A stretch of 64,000 bases of DNA from Pseudoalteromonas peptidolytica (GCF_012641745.1 NZ_WEHZ01000001.1:124001-188000); one strand, 5' to 3'. Counted from the stretch's first letter, positions 33,538 to 44,485 are shown. Made by a program: numbers and translations. The notes: generated from the letters alone by a model not told the origin.

Positions 33538-35427
33538 ATGAGTCAGCAAAACTATAATGCCGAAGCTATTGAGGTACTCAATGGCTTAGAGCCAGTTAAA
33601 CGTCGCCCCGGCATGTATACCGATACCACAAGACCAAATCATTTAGGTCAAGAGGTTATTGATAACAGTGTCGATGAAGCCTTAGCTGGGCATGCCACTA
33701 AAATAGATGTGATCCTACATGAAGATAACTCGTTCGAGGTCATTGATGATGGCCGAGGAATGCCCGTTGATATTCACCCTGAAGAGGGAGTACCTGGGGT
33801 TGAGTTGATATTAACCAAGTTACATGCCGGTGGTAAGTTTTCCAATAAAAACTATCAATTTTCAGGCGGTCTTCATGGCGTTGGTATCTCGGTGGTGAAT
33901 GCGTTATCGACTCGGGTTGAAATTACCGTTAAGCGCGATGCTCAAGTCTATGAAATGGCATTTGAAAATGGCGATAAGGTAGAAGACTTGAGGGTTACAG
34001 GCAGCGTCGGTAAACGCAACACTGGAACCTCAGTGCACTTTTGGCCTGACCCCAGCTATTTTGATTCTGCCAACTTTTCACTTACCAAACTGAACCATTT
34101 ACTCAAAGCCAAGGCCGTATTATGCCCAGGGCTGCGCATTCGTTTTGTGAATAAACAAACGAAAGAGACACAAGAGTGGCATTACGAAGCTGGGTTAGAA
34201 GATTATCTAAAAGACAGTGCCGAAGGGTACGAAGTGTTACCAAAGTCTCCTTTTACTGGGAGCTTTAGCGGTTCTACTGAAGGCGTCGATTGGGCGCTTC
34301 ATTGGCTACCGGAAGGTGGCGAGTCTATAGCTGAGAGCTACGTAAACTTAATCCCTACCGCGCAAGGTGGAACGCATGTAAATGGCTTGCGCCAAGGCTT
34401 GCTTGAAGCCATGCGTGAGTTTTGCGAATTTAGAAACTTGATCCCGCGTGGTGTTAAACTGACACCTGATGATGTGTGGGATCGCTGTAGTTATGTTTTA
34501 TCGGTAAAAATGCAAGATCCGCAGTTTGCCGGTCAAACGAAAGAAAAGCTGTCTTCGCGCTCCTGTGCCACTTTTGTGTCAGGTATCGTCAAAGATGCTT
34601 TCAGCCTCTGGCTAAATGAGCATACAGAAACCGCGGAGCTACTGGCTGAGCTGTGTATAAGTAATGCTCAAAAGCGTTTGCGTGCAGCAAAGAAAGTCGT
34701 TCGTAAAAAAGTCACTTCAGGTCCAGCCTTACCCGGTAAATTAACCGACTGCTCAGGCAGTGAAACAGAGCGCTCTGAAATCTTCTTAGTGGAAGGGGAC
34801 TCAGCAGGTGGCTCGGCAAAACAAGCGAGAGACCGTGAATTTCAAGCAATCATGCCACTACGCGGTAAAATCTTGAATACTTGGGAAGTCGAGTCGGGTC
34901 AGATCTTAGCGTCACAAGAAGTGCATGATATTTCTGTGGCATTAGGCATCGACCCAGATTCTGAGGATTTATCTGGTCTTCGCTACGGCAAAGTATGTAT
35001 TCTTGCGGATGCTGACTCTGATGGACTTCACATCGCCACTTTATTATGTGCTTTATTTGTAAAACATTTCCCCGAGCTTGTTCGCAAGGGCCATGTATTT
35101 GTTGCCATGCCGCCACTGTTTCGTATTGATGTTGGTAAAGAAGTTTATTACGCCCTAGATGAAGACGAGAAAAAGGGCATTTTAGACCGCATCGAGGCCG
35201 AAAAGAAACGCGGTAAAGTTAACGTGCAGCGCTTCAAGGGGTTAGGTGAAATGAACCCAATGCAACTACGCGAAACTACCATGGATCCGAATACTAGACG
35301 TTTGGTGCAGCTGACATTAGATGAGCCAGAGCAGACGCTCGAAATGATGGACATGCTGTTAGCAAAAAAACGCTCTAGCGACCGCAAGGTATGGCTTGAG
35401 CAGCACGGAGATAAGGCAGAGGTTTAA
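33538..35427 (+). CDS. parE: DNA topoisomerase IV subunit B
   Basis: This 629-residue protein has a GHKL ATPase domain (EVIDNSVDEALAGHA, DDGRGMPVDIHP, GGLHGVGISVVNAL), a transducer domain, and a TOPRIM domain with LVEGDSAGGSAKQARDRE (~420) and DADSDGLHIATLL (~495). It pairs with ParC to decatenate chromosomes. Length matches E. coli ParE (630). The promoter may lie in the 77-bp gap after yqiA, although the gene also belongs to the upstream operon. Confidence 0.97.
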   Translation: MSQQNYNAEAIEVLNGLEPVKRRPGMYTDTTRPNHLGQEVIDNSVDEALAGHATKIDVILHEDNSFEVIDDGRGMPVDIHPEEGVPGVELILTKLHAGGKFSNKNYQFSGGLHGVGISVVNALSTRVEITVKRDAQVYEMAFENGDKVEDLRVTGSVGKRNTGTSVHFWPDPSYFDSANFSLTKLNHLLKAKAVLCPGLRIRFVNKQTKETQEWHYEAGLEDYLKDSAEGYEVLPKSPFTGSFSGSTEGVDWALHWLPEGGESIAESYVNLIPTAQGGTHVNGLRQGLLEAMREFCEFRNLIPRGVKLTPDDVWDRCSYVLSVKMQDPQFAGQTKEKLSSRSCATFVSGIVKDAFSLWLNEHTETAELLAELCISNAQKRLRAAKKVVRKKVTSGPALPGKLTDCSGSETERSEIFLVEGDSAGGSAKQARDREFQAIMPLRGKILNTWEVESGQILASQEVHDISVALGIDPDSEDLSGLRYGKVCILADADSDGLHIATLLCALFVKHFPELVRKGHVFVAMPPLFRIDVGKEVYYALDEDEKKGILDRIEAEKKRGKVNVQRFKGLGEMNPMQLRETTMDPNTRRLVQLTLDEPEQTLEMMDMLLAKKRSSDRKVWLEQHGDKAEV

Positions 35428-35428
35428 G

Positions 35429-36538
35429 ATGAAAAAACAATATAAACTGACCACAATAACGAGTGCATTTGCCGCAGTTTTGCTCAGTTCACAAGCACTT
35501 GCAAGTGACATTCTATCACGCCTAGTGGTGCCAGACGGTTATAAAGTCAGCTATTTTGCCAAAGATGTTGAAAATGCAAGGCAAATGGCTGTAGGTAAAG
35601 ACGGCACCGTTTATGTCGGGTCGCGCAAAGCTGGTAAAGTTCATGCGCTTATCGACAATAATCGTGATGGTATTGCTGACAAAAAAATCCTAGTGGCAGA
35701 GGGGCTTAATATGCCCTCTGGTATCGCATTAAAAGACGGTGATTTATACGTTGCCGAAGTGGAGCGTATTATACGTTTCAAGCAAATTGCAAAAAATCTC
35801 AAAGCCCCAGTAAAGGACGTGGTATTTGATGATTTACCTGATAAACGCCATCATGGCTGGAAGTATCTCACGGTATCGCCAGAGGGGGAGTTAATTATCC
35901 CTGTTGGTGTACCTTGTAATATTTGTGCTGAAGACCCTAAATTTGGTCGTATCTTCTCATTAAACCTAGAGACGAAAGCGTTTTCGACGGTTGCTAAAGG
36001 CGTGCGTAATACGGTGGGGTTTGACTACCACCCCGTGACTGGAAAGTTGTGGTTCAGCGACAACGGCCGAGACATGATGGGAGATGATATTCCACCTTGT
36101 GAAATCAACCGCGTGGATGAAATTGGTCAGCACTTTGGCTTTCCTTATGTACACGGCGGTAGCGTGCTTGATCCTGAATTTGGCAAAGGTAAGTCCGTGA
36201 CTGACTACACGATGCCTGCACTGGCGTTGCAAGCGCATGTTGCACCGCTGGGCATTCATTTCTATCGTGGTGAGCAATTTCCAAAAGCAATGAAAAACCA
36301 GTTGTTTGTTGCTGAACACGGCTCATGGAATCGCAGCAAAAAAGTAGGTTATCGGGTGATGCTTGCCACAATAGAAAATGACCAAATTACCGGTTATCAA
36401 CCTTTCCTTAGTGGTTTTATGGAAAACGAAACAACCTATGGCCGTCCTGCTGCCGTAGCTGAACTTAGCGATGGTAGCCTACTCGTTTCCGATGATTACG
36501 CCAATGCAATTTACCGCATCAGCTACAACAACAAGTAA
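35429..36538 (+). CDS. Secreted PQQ-dependent sugar (sorbosone-like) dehydrogenase
   Basis: The protein has 369 residues from the ATG preceded by AGAGG. An upstream TTG inside parE would hide the signal peptide ([25 protein letters not shown]). The mature protein is a six-bladed propeller of the soluble glucose/sorbosone dehydrogenase type: [45 protein letters not shown] with a Cys pair, [46 protein letters not shown]. Such periplasmic enzymes oxidise sugars using PQQ; the substrate is unknown. The gene sits 1 bp after parE and 8 bp before parC, inside the topoisomerase IV pair. Confidence 0.85.
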   Translation: MKKQYKLTTITSAFAAVLLSSQALASDILSRLVVPDGYKVSYFAKDVENARQMAVGKDGTVYVGSRKAGKVHALIDNNRDGIADKKILVAEGLNMPSGIALKDGDLYVAEVERIIRFKQIAKNLKAPVKDVVFDDLPDKRHHGWKYLTVSPEGELIIPVGVPCNICAEDPKFGRIFSLNLETKAFSTVAKGVRNTVGFDYHPVTGKLWFSDNGRDMMGDDIPPCEINRVDEIGQHFGFPYVHGGSVLDPEFGKGKSVTDYTMPALALQAHVAPLGIHFYRGEQFPKAMKNQLFVAEHGSWNRSKKVGYRVMLATIENDQITGYQPFLSGFMENETTYGRPAAVAELSDGSLLVSDDYANAIYRISYNNK

Positions 36539-36546
36539 GGTGTAAC

Positions 36547-38847
36547 ATGACAGATCCTCAAGCTTTGTCATTACAAGGCATTGAACAACTTGCAATGGGA
36601 CGTTTTACTGAAGACGCCTATTTGAATTACTCCATGTATGTGATCATGGATAGGGCGTTACCGCATATTGGTGATGGCCTAAAACCTGTACAGCGTCGTA
36701 TTGTGTATGCGATGAGTGAGTTGGGTTTATCTGCCCAAGCTAAATATAAAAAGTCAGCTCGTACTGTTGGTGACGTACTCGGTAAGTATCACCCACACGG
36801 TGATAGTGCTTGTTATGAGGCAATGGTACTTATGGCACAGCCTTTCTCATACCGCTATCCGCTCGTGGATGGTCAAGGTAACTGGGGAGCTGCGGACGAT
36901 CCTAAGTCTTTTGCCGCAATGCGTTATACCGAAGCGCGCTTGTCTAAGTTCTCTGAAGTGTTACTAAAAGAATTAGGACAAGGGACAGTAGATTGGACGG
37001 CTAACTTTGATGGCACCTTGGATGAGCCAAAAGTATTACCTGCTCGGTTACCTCACATTTTACTAAATGGTGTTACAGGTATTGCGGTTGGTATGGCAAC
37101 CGATATTCCACCACATAATGTGCGTGAAGTAGCACAGGCCTGTTGCTTATTATTGGATAAGCCAAAAACTGAGCTAGAAGAAATTCTAGAAATAGTGAAA
37201 GCGCCTGATTATCCAACCGACGCTGAAATTATTACCCCGCAAGAAGAGATCAAGAAGCTATACACTACGGGGCGTGGCTCAATCAAAATGCGCGCTGTGT
37301 ACACTGAAGAGCAAGGCGAAGTGGTGATCACAGCTTTACCACACCAGTGCTCAGGTGCCAAGGTATTAGAGCAAATCGCTGCCCAGATGACGGCCAAAAA
37401 GCTGCCGATGGTAGCTGATTTACGTGACGAGTCAGATCATGAAAATCCGACGCGTATTGTTATCGTGCCGCGTTCTAATCGGGTTAAGGTTGAGCCATTA
37501 ATGGCGCATTTATTTGCCACCACAGATCTTGAAAAGAACTACCGTGTAAATCTGAATATGATTGGTTTGGATGGTCGTCCACAGGTCAAAGATTTACGTC
37601 AGATCTTATCTGAGTGGTTAATATTCCGCCGTGAAACGGTGCGCAGACGCTTACAGTATCGCCTAGACAAAGTACTGGCTCGTTTGCATATTCTTGAAGG
37701 CTTGATGATTGCGTTTTTGAATATCGATGAGGTCATCGAAATCATTCGTAATGAAGACAAGCCGAAAGAAGAGTTGATTTCACGTTTTGGCCTCTCAGAT
37801 AAACAAGCGGAAGCGATATTAGACCTAAAACTCCGCCACCTTGCAAAGCTGGAAGAAATGAAGATCCGTGGCGAGCAAGATGAGCTAGAAAAAGAGCGTG
37901 ATGGGCTGGAAAAAACCTTAGGTTCTGAGCGCCGCATGTCAACCCTGATGAAAAAGGAGATCCAAGAAGCGGCTGAGCTCTATGGTGATGACAGACGCTC
38001 TCCAGTCGTTGAGCGAGGCGAAGCCAAAGCGCTGAGTGAAAAAGATTTAATCCCATCAGAAGCGGTCACTGTGGTACTGTCTGAAAAAGGTTGGGCACGG
38101 GTTGCTAAAGGCCATGATATTGATGCTGAAGGCCTAAACTACCGCTCAGGAGATAGTTATAAGGCCTCCGCTAAAGGTAAAAGCAACCAGCCTGCGGTAT
38201 TTTTAGATACCTCTGGCCGCGCTTTTGCGACGGATGCACATAGCTTGCCATCGGCTAGAAGCCAAGGTGAACCGATGACGGGCCGCTTTAATCCTGCGCC
38301 CGGGTGCAACTTTGAGCATGTCGTTATGGGTGAGGAGAAGTCTACATATTTAATGGCTACAGATGGTGGCTACGGCTTTATCAGCGACTTTGCTGATATG
38401 GTCAGTAAAAATAAAAATGGTAAAGCATTTGTAAGCGTACCGAAAGGCGCACACTTGATTGCACCTATAGAGGTATTTGATGTTGCCACAGATAGGTGTA
38501 TGGCTATCTCAAGTGAAGGTCGTATGCTGCTATTCCCACTGCGTGACTTACCCAAGCTTGGTAAAGGTAAAGGAAATAAGATCATCTCTATTCCAAGTGC
38601 CAAAGTGCAAAGCCGAGAAGAGTTCGTCAAGGTGCTTGCAGTGGTACCAGAGGGGGTTTCCGTTACCCTACATGCAGGTAAACGAAAGTTGACCCTTAAA
38701 CCGAGCGACTTAGAACATTACTATGGTGAGCGCGGACGACGAGGCAACAAGCTACCGCGAGGCTTACAGCGTGTTGACAGTTACGATTTAGAGAAAAGTA
38801 GTGCTGATTTAACTGAAGAAAGCGCAAACCCAGACAGCGAACAATAG
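36547..38847 (+). CDS. parC: DNA topoisomerase IV subunit A
   Basis: This 766-residue protein has the catalytic Tyr in [12 protein letters not shown] (~125). The quinolone-determining region [13 protein letters not shown] keeps the wild-type Ser and Glu. The coiled-coil and C-gate ([21 protein letters not shown], split across ~410-430) and a C-terminal beta-pinwheel with [18 protein letters not shown] follow. It cuts and religates DNA with ParE. Length is close to E. coli ParC (752). Confidence 0.97.
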   Translation: MTDPQALSLQGIEQLAMGRFTEDAYLNYSMYVIMDRALPHIGDGLKPVQRRIVYAMSELGLSAQAKYKKSARTVGDVLGKYHPHGDSACYEAMVLMAQPFSYRYPLVDGQGNWGAADDPKSFAAMRYTEARLSKFSEVLLKELGQGTVDWTANFDGTLDEPKVLPARLPHILLNGVTGIAVGMATDIPPHNVREVAQACCLLLDKPKTELEEILEIVKAPDYPTDAEIITPQEEIKKLYTTGRGSIKMRAVYTEEQGEVVITALPHQCSGAKVLEQIAAQMTAKKLPMVADLRDESDHENPTRIVIVPRSNRVKVEPLMAHLFATTDLEKNYRVNLNMIGLDGRPQVKDLRQILSEWLIFRRETVRRRLQYRLDKVLARLHILEGLMIAFLNIDEVIEIIRNEDKPKEELISRFGLSDKQAEAILDLKLRHLAKLEEMKIRGEQDELEKERDGLEKTLGSERRMSTLMKKEIQEAAELYGDDRRSPVVERGEAKALSEKDLIPSEAVTVVLSEKGWARVAKGHDIDAEGLNYRSGDSYKASAKGKSNQPAVFLDTSGRAFATDAHSLPSARSQGEPMTGRFNPAPGCNFEHVVMGEEKSTYLMATDGGYGFISDFADMVSKNKNGKAFVSVPKGAHLIAPIEVFDVATDRCMAISSEGRMLLFPLRDLPKLGKGKGNKIISIPSAKVQSREEFVKVLAVVPEGVSVTLHAGKRKLTLKPSDLEHYYGERGRRGNKLPRGLQRVDSYDLEKSSADLTEESANPDSEQ

Positions 38848-38900
38848 TAAAAGTACTGCCTTTCCTGAGCGTAAACTCAGCTGTCTAAGTCGAAGCAAAG

Positions 38901-38928
38901 AAAAAGCCGCTACATGAGCGGCTTTTTT
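38901..38928. terminator. Bidirectional terminator between parC and gltX
   Basis: The stem GCCGCT / AGCGGC with a 5-nt loop is flanked by AAAAA on the left and TTTTTT on the right, so it can serve parC on the plus strand and gltX on the minus strand. Confidence 0.9.
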
Positions 38929-38941
38929 ATGCAATATTGCA

Positions 38942-40429
38942 CTACGCAATCGATGGATATTCTCGATATGCTTTTTCAAGCTTTTTAGCTTGCTTTTTAG
39001 AAACACCAACATGCTCAAGCGCTACTCTTAAGCGCGCACGAGAAAGGTCAGAGCCTAACACTTCCATTGCATCAACTACTGAGGTTGATGATGTTTTGCC
39101 TGTAATAGCAACAAAAATAGGCTCTAAGAACTCTTTTATCTTAAGCTCATGATGTGTAGCCACTGATTTTGCAATAGCGAAAATCTCAGACTTATTCCAA
39201 GTACGCAGCTTTTCCAGTTCCCAAATAAAGAATTGAAGTGCCTGACGAACGACTTCCTCGTCCGCTTTACCCGCTGTTAATAACGCTGGGTCGTACTCAG
39301 GTATACCGCCAACAAAGTGACCAGCTAGGCCAACTAAGTCAGACAAGGTGTTAATACGCGCTTTGGCTTCAGGTAGTACTCGGGCTAACATATCGCCATT
39401 GAACTTCCAATCAACAAAACGCTGGATCAGCTCGGCATCAGTTAAATTTTCACGGATCCAAAGTCCATTTAACCAGTTTAGCTTATCAATATCAAAAATA
39501 GGCCCACCAAGTGACACACGCTTCATGTCAAAGTGCTCAATCATCTCAGCTAGGGTAAACTTTTCACGCTCATCAGGCATTGACCAACCCATACGGCCTA
39601 AATAGTTAAGCAGTGCTTCTGGCAAGAAACCCATTTCTTTATAGTAGTTAATTGAAGTTGGGTTTTTACGCTTTGATAATTTTGACTTATCAGGGTTACG
39701 CAGTAGCGGTAGGTGACCAAGTACTGGTGCTTGCCAGCCGAAATCTTCGTATAGCTTTAATAGCTTAGGTGCTGAGTTAATCCATTCCTCTCCACGGAAG
39801 ATATGGCTTATTTCCATGTGGTGGTCATCGACTACGTTAGCAAGGAAGTAAGTTGGGAAGCCATCAGCTTTCAACAATACTTGCATGTCTACGTTTTCCC
39901 AAGGGATCTCTATTTCGCCGCGTAGGTAATCGTTAAACTTGAAGGTACCTTCTTCTGGGATCTTCATACGAATAACGTACGGTTTGCCCGCTTCTAGATT
40001 TGCCTTTACTTCTTCTTCAGATAGGCGTAAACCACGGCCGTCATATTTAGGGCGTAACCCCTCTGCCATCTGCGCTTCACGCATCTCATCTAATTCTTCA
40101 GCCGTTGCAAAACAATAGAATGCTTTGCCTTCATCAACGAGTTGATGGGCAAACTTTTTATACAGTTCAGAACGTTCTGATTGACGATATGGGCCAAACT
40201 CGCCACCGACATCCGGACCATGATCCCAGTCAAGTCCTAACCAGCGCAGGCTGTCCATGATAGCTTGCTCAGACTCAACAGTACTGCGCACCTGATCGGT
40301 ATCTTCAATACGTAGTACAAATTCGCCGCCTTGTTGCTTGGCAAAACAATAGTTGAATAAGGCAATATAAGCCGTTCCTAAATGCGGATCACCCGTAGGA
40401 GAGGGTGCGACACGAGTACGGATAGTCAT
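38942..40429 (-). CDS. gltX: Glutamyl-tRNA synthetase
   Basis: The protein has 495 residues from ATG (a TTG one codon earlier is possible). This class Ic synthetase charges tRNA-Glu. The HIGH-type motif is in [20 protein letters not shown] (HLGT), followed by FVLRIEDTD. The KMSKS-type loop is [10 protein letters not shown] near 245. [16 protein letters not shown] is typical of bacterial GluRS. Discriminating and non-discriminating forms cannot be separated by eye. It has no operon partner here. Confidence 0.96.
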   Translation of the reverse strand: MTIRTRVAPSPTGDPHLGTAYIALFNYCFAKQQGGEFVLRIEDTDQVRSTVESEQAIMDSLRWLGLDWDHGPDVGGEFGPYRQSERSELYKKFAHQLVDEGKAFYCFATAEELDEMREAQMAEGLRPKYDGRGLRLSEEEVKANLEAGKPYVIRMKIPEEGTFKFNDYLRGEIEIPWENVDMQVLLKADGFPTYFLANVVDDHHMEISHIFRGEEWINSAPKLLKLYEDFGWQAPVLGHLPLLRNPDKSKLSKRKNPTSINYYKEMGFLPEALLNYLGRMGWSMPDEREKFTLAEMIEHFDMKRVSLGGPIFDIDKLNWLNGLWIRENLTDAELIQRFVDWKFNGDMLARVLPEAKARINTLSDLVGLAGHFVGGIPEYDPALLTAGKADEEVVRQALQFFIWELEKLRTWNKSEIFAIAKSVATHHELKIKEFLEPIFVAITGKTSSTSVVDAMEVLGSDLSRARLRVALEHVGVSKKQAKKLEKAYREYPSIA

Positions 40430-40511
40430 CAAAATTCTCTTAAAATGGATTAGTCGATTGATGGGGCTATGCTAGCATAGCGCCCGATTGGCGCAAAGCG
40501 AGGTGCGCAAT

Positions 40512-40877
40512 TTAAGCTGCTTTTTCCAGCTTTTCTAAGTAGGCAACAATGTCATTAGACTCGTATAACCACGTGACTTTGTTTTGCTCTTCAATACGTA
40601 AACAAGGTACTTTAATTTTTCCGCCTTGCTCAAGTAACTCTTGGCGGTACTGTTCATCGTTTTTAGCATCTCGAGTTTCTAGCTTCAGCCCTTCACGCTT
40701 GGCTGCACGGCGGACTTTGACACAAAATGGGCAAGCTTTAAACTGATATAGCTTTAAATTTGCTGTCATTGCATCTAGCTTTTGCTGCTGCTCTGCGGCA
40801 CGCTTTTTACTGCGTGGGGTAAAAATAAAATCAAAAAGTAAAATTAGACGTCCTAAAAACCATCTCACAAATTGCAT
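40512..40877 (-). CDS. Glutaredoxin-like protein with N-terminal hydrophobic helix
   Basis: The protein has 121 residues from the ATG (a TTG four codons upstream is possible). Residues ~2-18 form a hydrophobic helix with Arg residues (FVRWFLGRLILLFDFIF), then a basic linker. A thioredoxin-fold domain follows with CPFC near 50 (KLYQFKACPFCVKVRRA), the cis-Pro in KVPCLRIEE, and ESNDIVAYLEKL for glutathione binding. It is a dithiol glutaredoxin/GST-N-type protein, likely membrane-associated with the redox domain in the cytoplasm. Substrates are unknown. Confidence 0.85.
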   Translation of the reverse strand: MQFVRWFLGRLILLFDFIFTPRSKKRAAEQQQKLDAMTANLKLYQFKACPFCVKVRRAAKREGLKLETRDAKNDEQYRQELLEQGGKIKVPCLRIEEQNKVTWLYESNDIVAYLEKLEKAA

Positions 40878-40915
40878 AACTTTTCCCAAACCTGTTGCTT
40901 AAAGTAGTACCAATA

Positions 40916-40992
40916 ATACCAATTAGCGCTAAAACTGGCTGCTAGAAAGGCATTAATTATCCGCAGCTCAGGTTAATTAAGATAATTGGTAT
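40916..40992. repeat. Short dispersed repeat with ATACCAATTA/AATTGGTAT ends, copy D
   Basis: A 77-bp element begins ATACCAATTAGC and ends TAATTGGTAT. Its core (TTAGCGCTAAAACTGGC, CATTAAT, CAGGTTAA) recurs at 52455-52514. The outer ends match the ~180-bp copies elsewhere in the window. A partial TACCAATA precedes it. No coding capacity. Confidence 0.65.
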
Positions 40993-41044
40993 AAATTAGG
41001 CAGGGGAGTTTAGCATATTCTTTGAACGCTATATATAATACGAG

Positions 41045-42013
41045 TTAAAACAACTCGATTTCTGCACATTCGTAGTGTGACTCAGATAATCCTAATGAGA
41101 GGTAGTTAGTCACTCGATTACGACCATTGTCTTTAGAGTAATAAAGCGCTTGATCGGCTTTGTGTACTTGCTCTGACACTTGCAGTGTGTCAACTACTTC
41201 TGTAAAGCCAATACTCACGGAGACGTGTTCGACCTGCGGGAAGCGGCTGGTGGCAATATGCTCTCTGAGCCTTTCTAGTGCTATAAGCGCAGCATCATCA
41301 TCAAAGCTTTGAAAGAGTATCGAAAACTCCTCACCGCCGTAACGAAAGGTATAATCCTCGGTTCTGAAATTCGCCTTAATAATTTGTGCTACTAACAAAA
41401 TAACTTCGTCGCCAATAACATGGCCAAAGTTGTCATTAACTTGTTTGAAATGATCAATATCGATCATGGCTAAGTACCACTTGCGCTCATCACTGGCTTC
41501 TCGGCAGACCGTAAAACCTTCTCCATTGGTTATTTCAATTACTTTCTCATCAAAGGTTTGGCGGTTTAATAATTGTGAAAGTGGGTCGATTCGAGCAAAA
41601 TGTAACGTTGCCATTTGATGAATAAAGACATTGAGTAAGTGCTTTAATAGAGTCGCCAAGGTAAAGTTAAGTTGACCTTTAACATACAAGAAACCGACTA
41701 ATTCGGTGTGATGCCATAGCGGTATGATACTATCACCGCCATGTTGAATAAGGTGTTTATCTCCCTCTATTTTATTGGTTTTGTTCAGCACTGAGGTTGT
41801 TGAATCGATGCTAAGGCAGACATCGCGATGGCTTACAAATAGGGGTTTAGGTATTTCATTTGCACTGAGGCTTTTACTAAAGTAAAAAGCATAATGGGTT
41901 TCACAGGCATCGGCGACAATATGTTCCAACGCTTGTGCTAGTTGCGACTCACTTTTTTGTGCCAAGAGCTGTACAGTAAGTTCATGACCACATGGTGAAT
42001 AGCTAGTTGACAT
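41045..42013 (-). CDS. Diguanylate cyclase with N-terminal GAF-like region
   Basis: This soluble 322-residue protein has a GAGG ribosome site. The first ~140 residues have the alternating pattern of a GAF-type sensor (VADACETHYAFYFSKSL, GDSIIPLWHHTELVGFLYVKG). The GGDEF domain starts at DPLSQLLNRQTFDE; the active site RYGGEEF (~238) is intact. RTED lies five residues upstream as an inhibitory I-site, so it should synthesise cyclic di-GMP. No effector is encoded beside it. Confidence 0.88.
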   Translation of the reverse strand: MSTSYSPCGHELTVQLLAQKSESQLAQALEHIVADACETHYAFYFSKSLSANEIPKPLFVSHRDVCLSIDSTTSVLNKTNKIEGDKHLIQHGGDSIIPLWHHTELVGFLYVKGQLNFTLATLLKHLLNVFIHQMATLHFARIDPLSQLLNRQTFDEKVIEITNGEGFTVCREASDERKWYLAMIDIDHFKQVNDNFGHVIGDEVILLVAQIIKANFRTEDYTFRYGGEEFSILFQSFDDDAALIALERLREHIATSRFPQVEHVSVSIGFTEVVDTLQVSEQVHKADQALYYSKDNGRNRVTNYLSLGLSESHYECAEIELF

Positions 42014-42101
42014 AAGTAGCCTCGTGATTGCATTAATACCTGCTAAGTGTAGAACAACCAGCCAAAATTTCAGCGATATTGATGCTTTTATTGGCTTCCT
42101 T

Positions 42102-43214
42102 TTATGTCAAAATCACCATGTTGTCGCGATGAATGATCTCCTCTTCGGTCTTAAACCCCAAGCGCTGTGAAAATTCGTTACTATGACAGCCAAGCACGAG
42201 ACTCAGGGCTTGACTGTCTAAGTTGGTCAAGCCTTGCGCTTGAAGCTTACCATTTTGACAAAAGACTTGGATCAATTCACCACGTTGAAACTGACCTTCA
42301 ACGGCAACAATGCCTTTTGCGAGTAAACTTGCGCCTTGATGGCACACCGCCTTGATAGCACCGGTATCACAAATAATGCGACCTGATGATTTGGGACCCG
42401 ACAGTAGCCAACGTTTGCGCCCACCCACAGGCGCATCAAATTTCAAAAAGGTGGTAGCGGGGGCAGTCTGCGATAGTACCTGAGGGATAATGTCATATTC
42501 GCTACCCTTAGCAATTACTACATCAACACCGGCTCGCTGTGCAATATCAGCAGCTTGTAATTTCGTGGCCATACCGCCAGTACCAAGTTGAGTGCCGCTA
42601 TCTCCCGCCAGTGCTCTTAGCTCATCGTTTATCTGGGTTACTTGCTCGATGAGCTTAGCTTCAGGGTTAGCGCGGGGATCTGCGGTGAAAAGTCCATGCT
42701 GATCGGTTAACAGCACCAGCTTATCGGCATTGGCTAAAATGGCAACGTAGGCAGATAAGTTATCGTTATCACCGACCTTTATTTCTGATGTTGCTACCGC
42801 ATCATTTTCATTAATGATAGGTATAACGTGATGCTCTAATAATTTAGTGAGCATATCCCTTGCGGTTAAATAGCGTCCACGGTGCTCTAAATCTGCCCGG
42901 GTGAGCAACATTTGCGCGACATTGACATCATAAATACCAAAAAGTGACTGCCACAAGTGGATTAACTGGCCTTGGCCTATCGCTGCAAGCATTTGCTTTT
43001 CTGCCAGTGAATGCCCAACTTGTTGCGACAACACACCACGACCTGCCGCAACTGCTCCACTCGACACAATAATGATCTGATGGCCTGCTTCTCGTAATGT
43101 AACACACTGTCTTACCAGTTCTACCAGTCTTGGCTTGTTGAGTGTTTGGCTGCCTGCAGTTAATACACTAGTACCAAGTTTGATCACTATGATTTGTTTG
43201 TTATTTTTGGTCAT
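42102..43214 (-). CDS. proB: Glutamate 5-kinase
   Basis: This 370-residue amino-acid kinase has IVIKLGTSVLTAG (phosphate-binding), IIVSSGAVAAGR, INENDAVATSEIKVGDND, and GTGGMATKLQAADIA, plus a C-terminal PUA domain (~275-365) as in the long bacterial form. It phosphorylates glutamate in the first step of proline synthesis and is feedback-inhibited by proline. proA is not adjacent, unlike E. coli. Confidence 0.95.
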   Translation of the reverse strand: MTKNNKQIIVIKLGTSVLTAGSQTLNKPRLVELVRQCVTLREAGHQIIIVSSGAVAAGRGVLSQQVGHSLAEKQMLAAIGQGQLIHLWQSLFGIYDVNVAQMLLTRADLEHRGRYLTARDMLTKLLEHHVIPIINENDAVATSEIKVGDNDNLSAYVAILANADKLVLLTDQHGLFTADPRANPEAKLIEQVTQINDELRALAGDSGTQLGTGGMATKLQAADIAQRAGVDVVIAKGSEYDIIPQVLSQTAPATTFLKFDAPVGGRKRWLLSGPKSSGRIICDTGAIKAVCHQGASLLAKGIVAVEGQFQRGELIQVFCQNGKLQAQGLTNLDSQALSLVLGCHSNEFSQRLGFKTEEEIIHRDNMVILT

Positions 43215-43250
43215 GGTTAGTTGACTACGTTTTCAGCAATACCTGCTTTT

Positions 43251-43322
43251 ATACCACGGACATTGGGCGCTCCCAAGTGATAAATACGCGAATTTTATTT
43301 CTAACTTTAGGCAAATTGGTAT
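43251..43322. repeat. Possible degenerate dispersed-repeat remnant
   Basis: The stretch starts ATACCA and ends AAATTGGTAT, the termini of the dispersed family, but its inside does not clearly match the other copies. It sits between proB and the small membrane protein gene. Confidence 0.3.
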
Positions 43323-43413
43323 AATTGGCAGCACTGATTTCGATCAAAGCTTTTTTACACTGTGTGTGAGAGAGTAATGTCATGCAACGAAAGAATAACT
43401 AGCTGAGTTCACA

Positions 43414-43635
43414 ATGAAAAAACACAAGAAGAACAAAGAGATTATGATGTTACCACTACTTTTTGTGGTAATCGTGATGTGTGTTGGCGGCCATTTTATT
43501 CTTCAGCCTAGTTACAAAGATAGCCATTTAGTTGAATACTCTCTTGCAGCGCTACCTTTTCTAATGTTTGCCGTCGTTATTATCGCGATAAAAATCGCTA
43601 TTAAAGCGGATAACGACGAAAATAACGAGGGTTAG
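43414..43635 (+). CDS. Small two-helix membrane protein
   Basis: This 73-residue hypothetical protein has a basic N-terminus (KKHKKNKEI), two hydrophobic helices (~11-30 and ~44-62) and an acidic tail. I recognise no family. The gene stands alone with a weak ribosome site; codon use and charge distribution look genuine, but it could be non-coding. Confidence 0.5.
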   Translation: MKKHKKNKEIMMLPLLFVVIVMCVGGHFILQPSYKDSHLVEYSLAALPFLMFAVVIIAIKIAIKADNDENNEG

Positions 43636-43668
43636 CGCTGCGATTAAAAATGTGACCTACATACACGA

Positions 43669-44169
43669 TTATAGCGGGTGGTAGCCAAACCAAATTGGTG
43701 TAAGGGGAGTGCTTTGGCCGCTGTGGGTGAGTTTTATATTTAAGTTTTGGTCGAACAAATCAATAGCAAAACAATCATCGACTTCATGCAAATCATCCTT
43801 ATGAATATGGCTAAATCCAGCCAGTAGGCGTGCCTTTGCTTTTGTTTTTGCTTCATCAGCACTTGTGGCAACAAACAAGCCAAAGTCGTGTGCCTCCGCT
43901 AAACTATTCGGCTTATACCCGCCTAAATTAACAAAATACAAATGTTCAGCTTGTTGCACAGCCGCTTCAGTAAGCTCTACGGCATAACCATCAGCATGCT
44001 CTATAATTGTGTAGCTATCCATGTGTACAGCGTTTTTATCACCAACCCATTGCTGTTTTAGCTTAGGGTATGCTTCTTCAATCGAGTTTGCGGCAACAAA
44101 CCGAACATCGTGCATTTCGATATGGCAACCTTTGATACGACCACCGAGATAGACAATAAATAATTTCAC
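43669..44169 (-). CDS. DUF1543 protein
   Basis: This 166-residue soluble protein has a GTG start and GGGAA upstream. The DUF1543 half-repeat occurs twice: LFIVYLGGRIKGCHIEMHDVRF-type (residues 2-24) followed by SIEEAYPKLKQQWVG, and LYFVNLGGYKPNSLAEAHDF (~87-106) followed by ADEAKTKAKARLL. Each half has a DxxFA(I/V)DLF-like end. Function is unknown. Confidence 0.85.
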   Translation of the reverse strand: MKLFIVYLGGRIKGCHIEMHDVRFVAANSIEEAYPKLKQQWVGDKNAVHMDSYTIIEHADGYAVELTEAAVQQAEHLYFVNLGGYKPNSLAEAHDFGLFVATSADEAKTKAKARLLAGFSHIHKDDLHEVDDCFAIDLFDQNLNIKLTHSGQSTPLTPIWFGYHPL

Positions 44170-44276
44170 TACTATGGTTCCCTATTTCGCAACGTTAACA
44201 AACTTAAGGTAATAAAGTTAAGTATACAATTAACGCAAAGGCTTGGCTTTAGTCCTGTAGATGCTTATGCTGAATA

Positions 44277-44459
44277 ATACTAATTAACCTTAATTCTAGG
44301 TCAATTTGAAGGCGTATATCTAATACTAACTGCGTTAAGAACTTCTTATTTAGAACTACTAAATAGCAAGGTTTTTCCTTGCCTACAGGACGCGGAAGCG
44401 GTGTTGTCGACAAGACTTTCTCGCCTCAAAATAGACGATTTAATTAAGAGAATTGGTAT
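44277..44459 (+). repeat. Dispersed MITE-like repeat, copy B
   Basis: This 183-bp element begins ATACTAATTAACCTTAATTC and ends AATTGGTAT. It aligns along most of its length with the copy at 46401-46563 and, reversed, with 9748-9936. Shared blocks are TCAATxTGAAGG, TTAGAAC, TCGACAAGA, TCTCGCCTCA and TTAATTAAG. The match to the 46401 copy extends upstream over TGCxGAATA. It fills most of the 316-bp gap before the amidohydrolase gene; its end is 26 bp from that gene's ATG, so it likely contributes promoter or leader sequence. The rest of the gap (44170-44276) shows nothing. Confidence 0.75.
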
Positions 44460-44485
44460 AAAAATTCTCAGTGAAGGACACGAAA

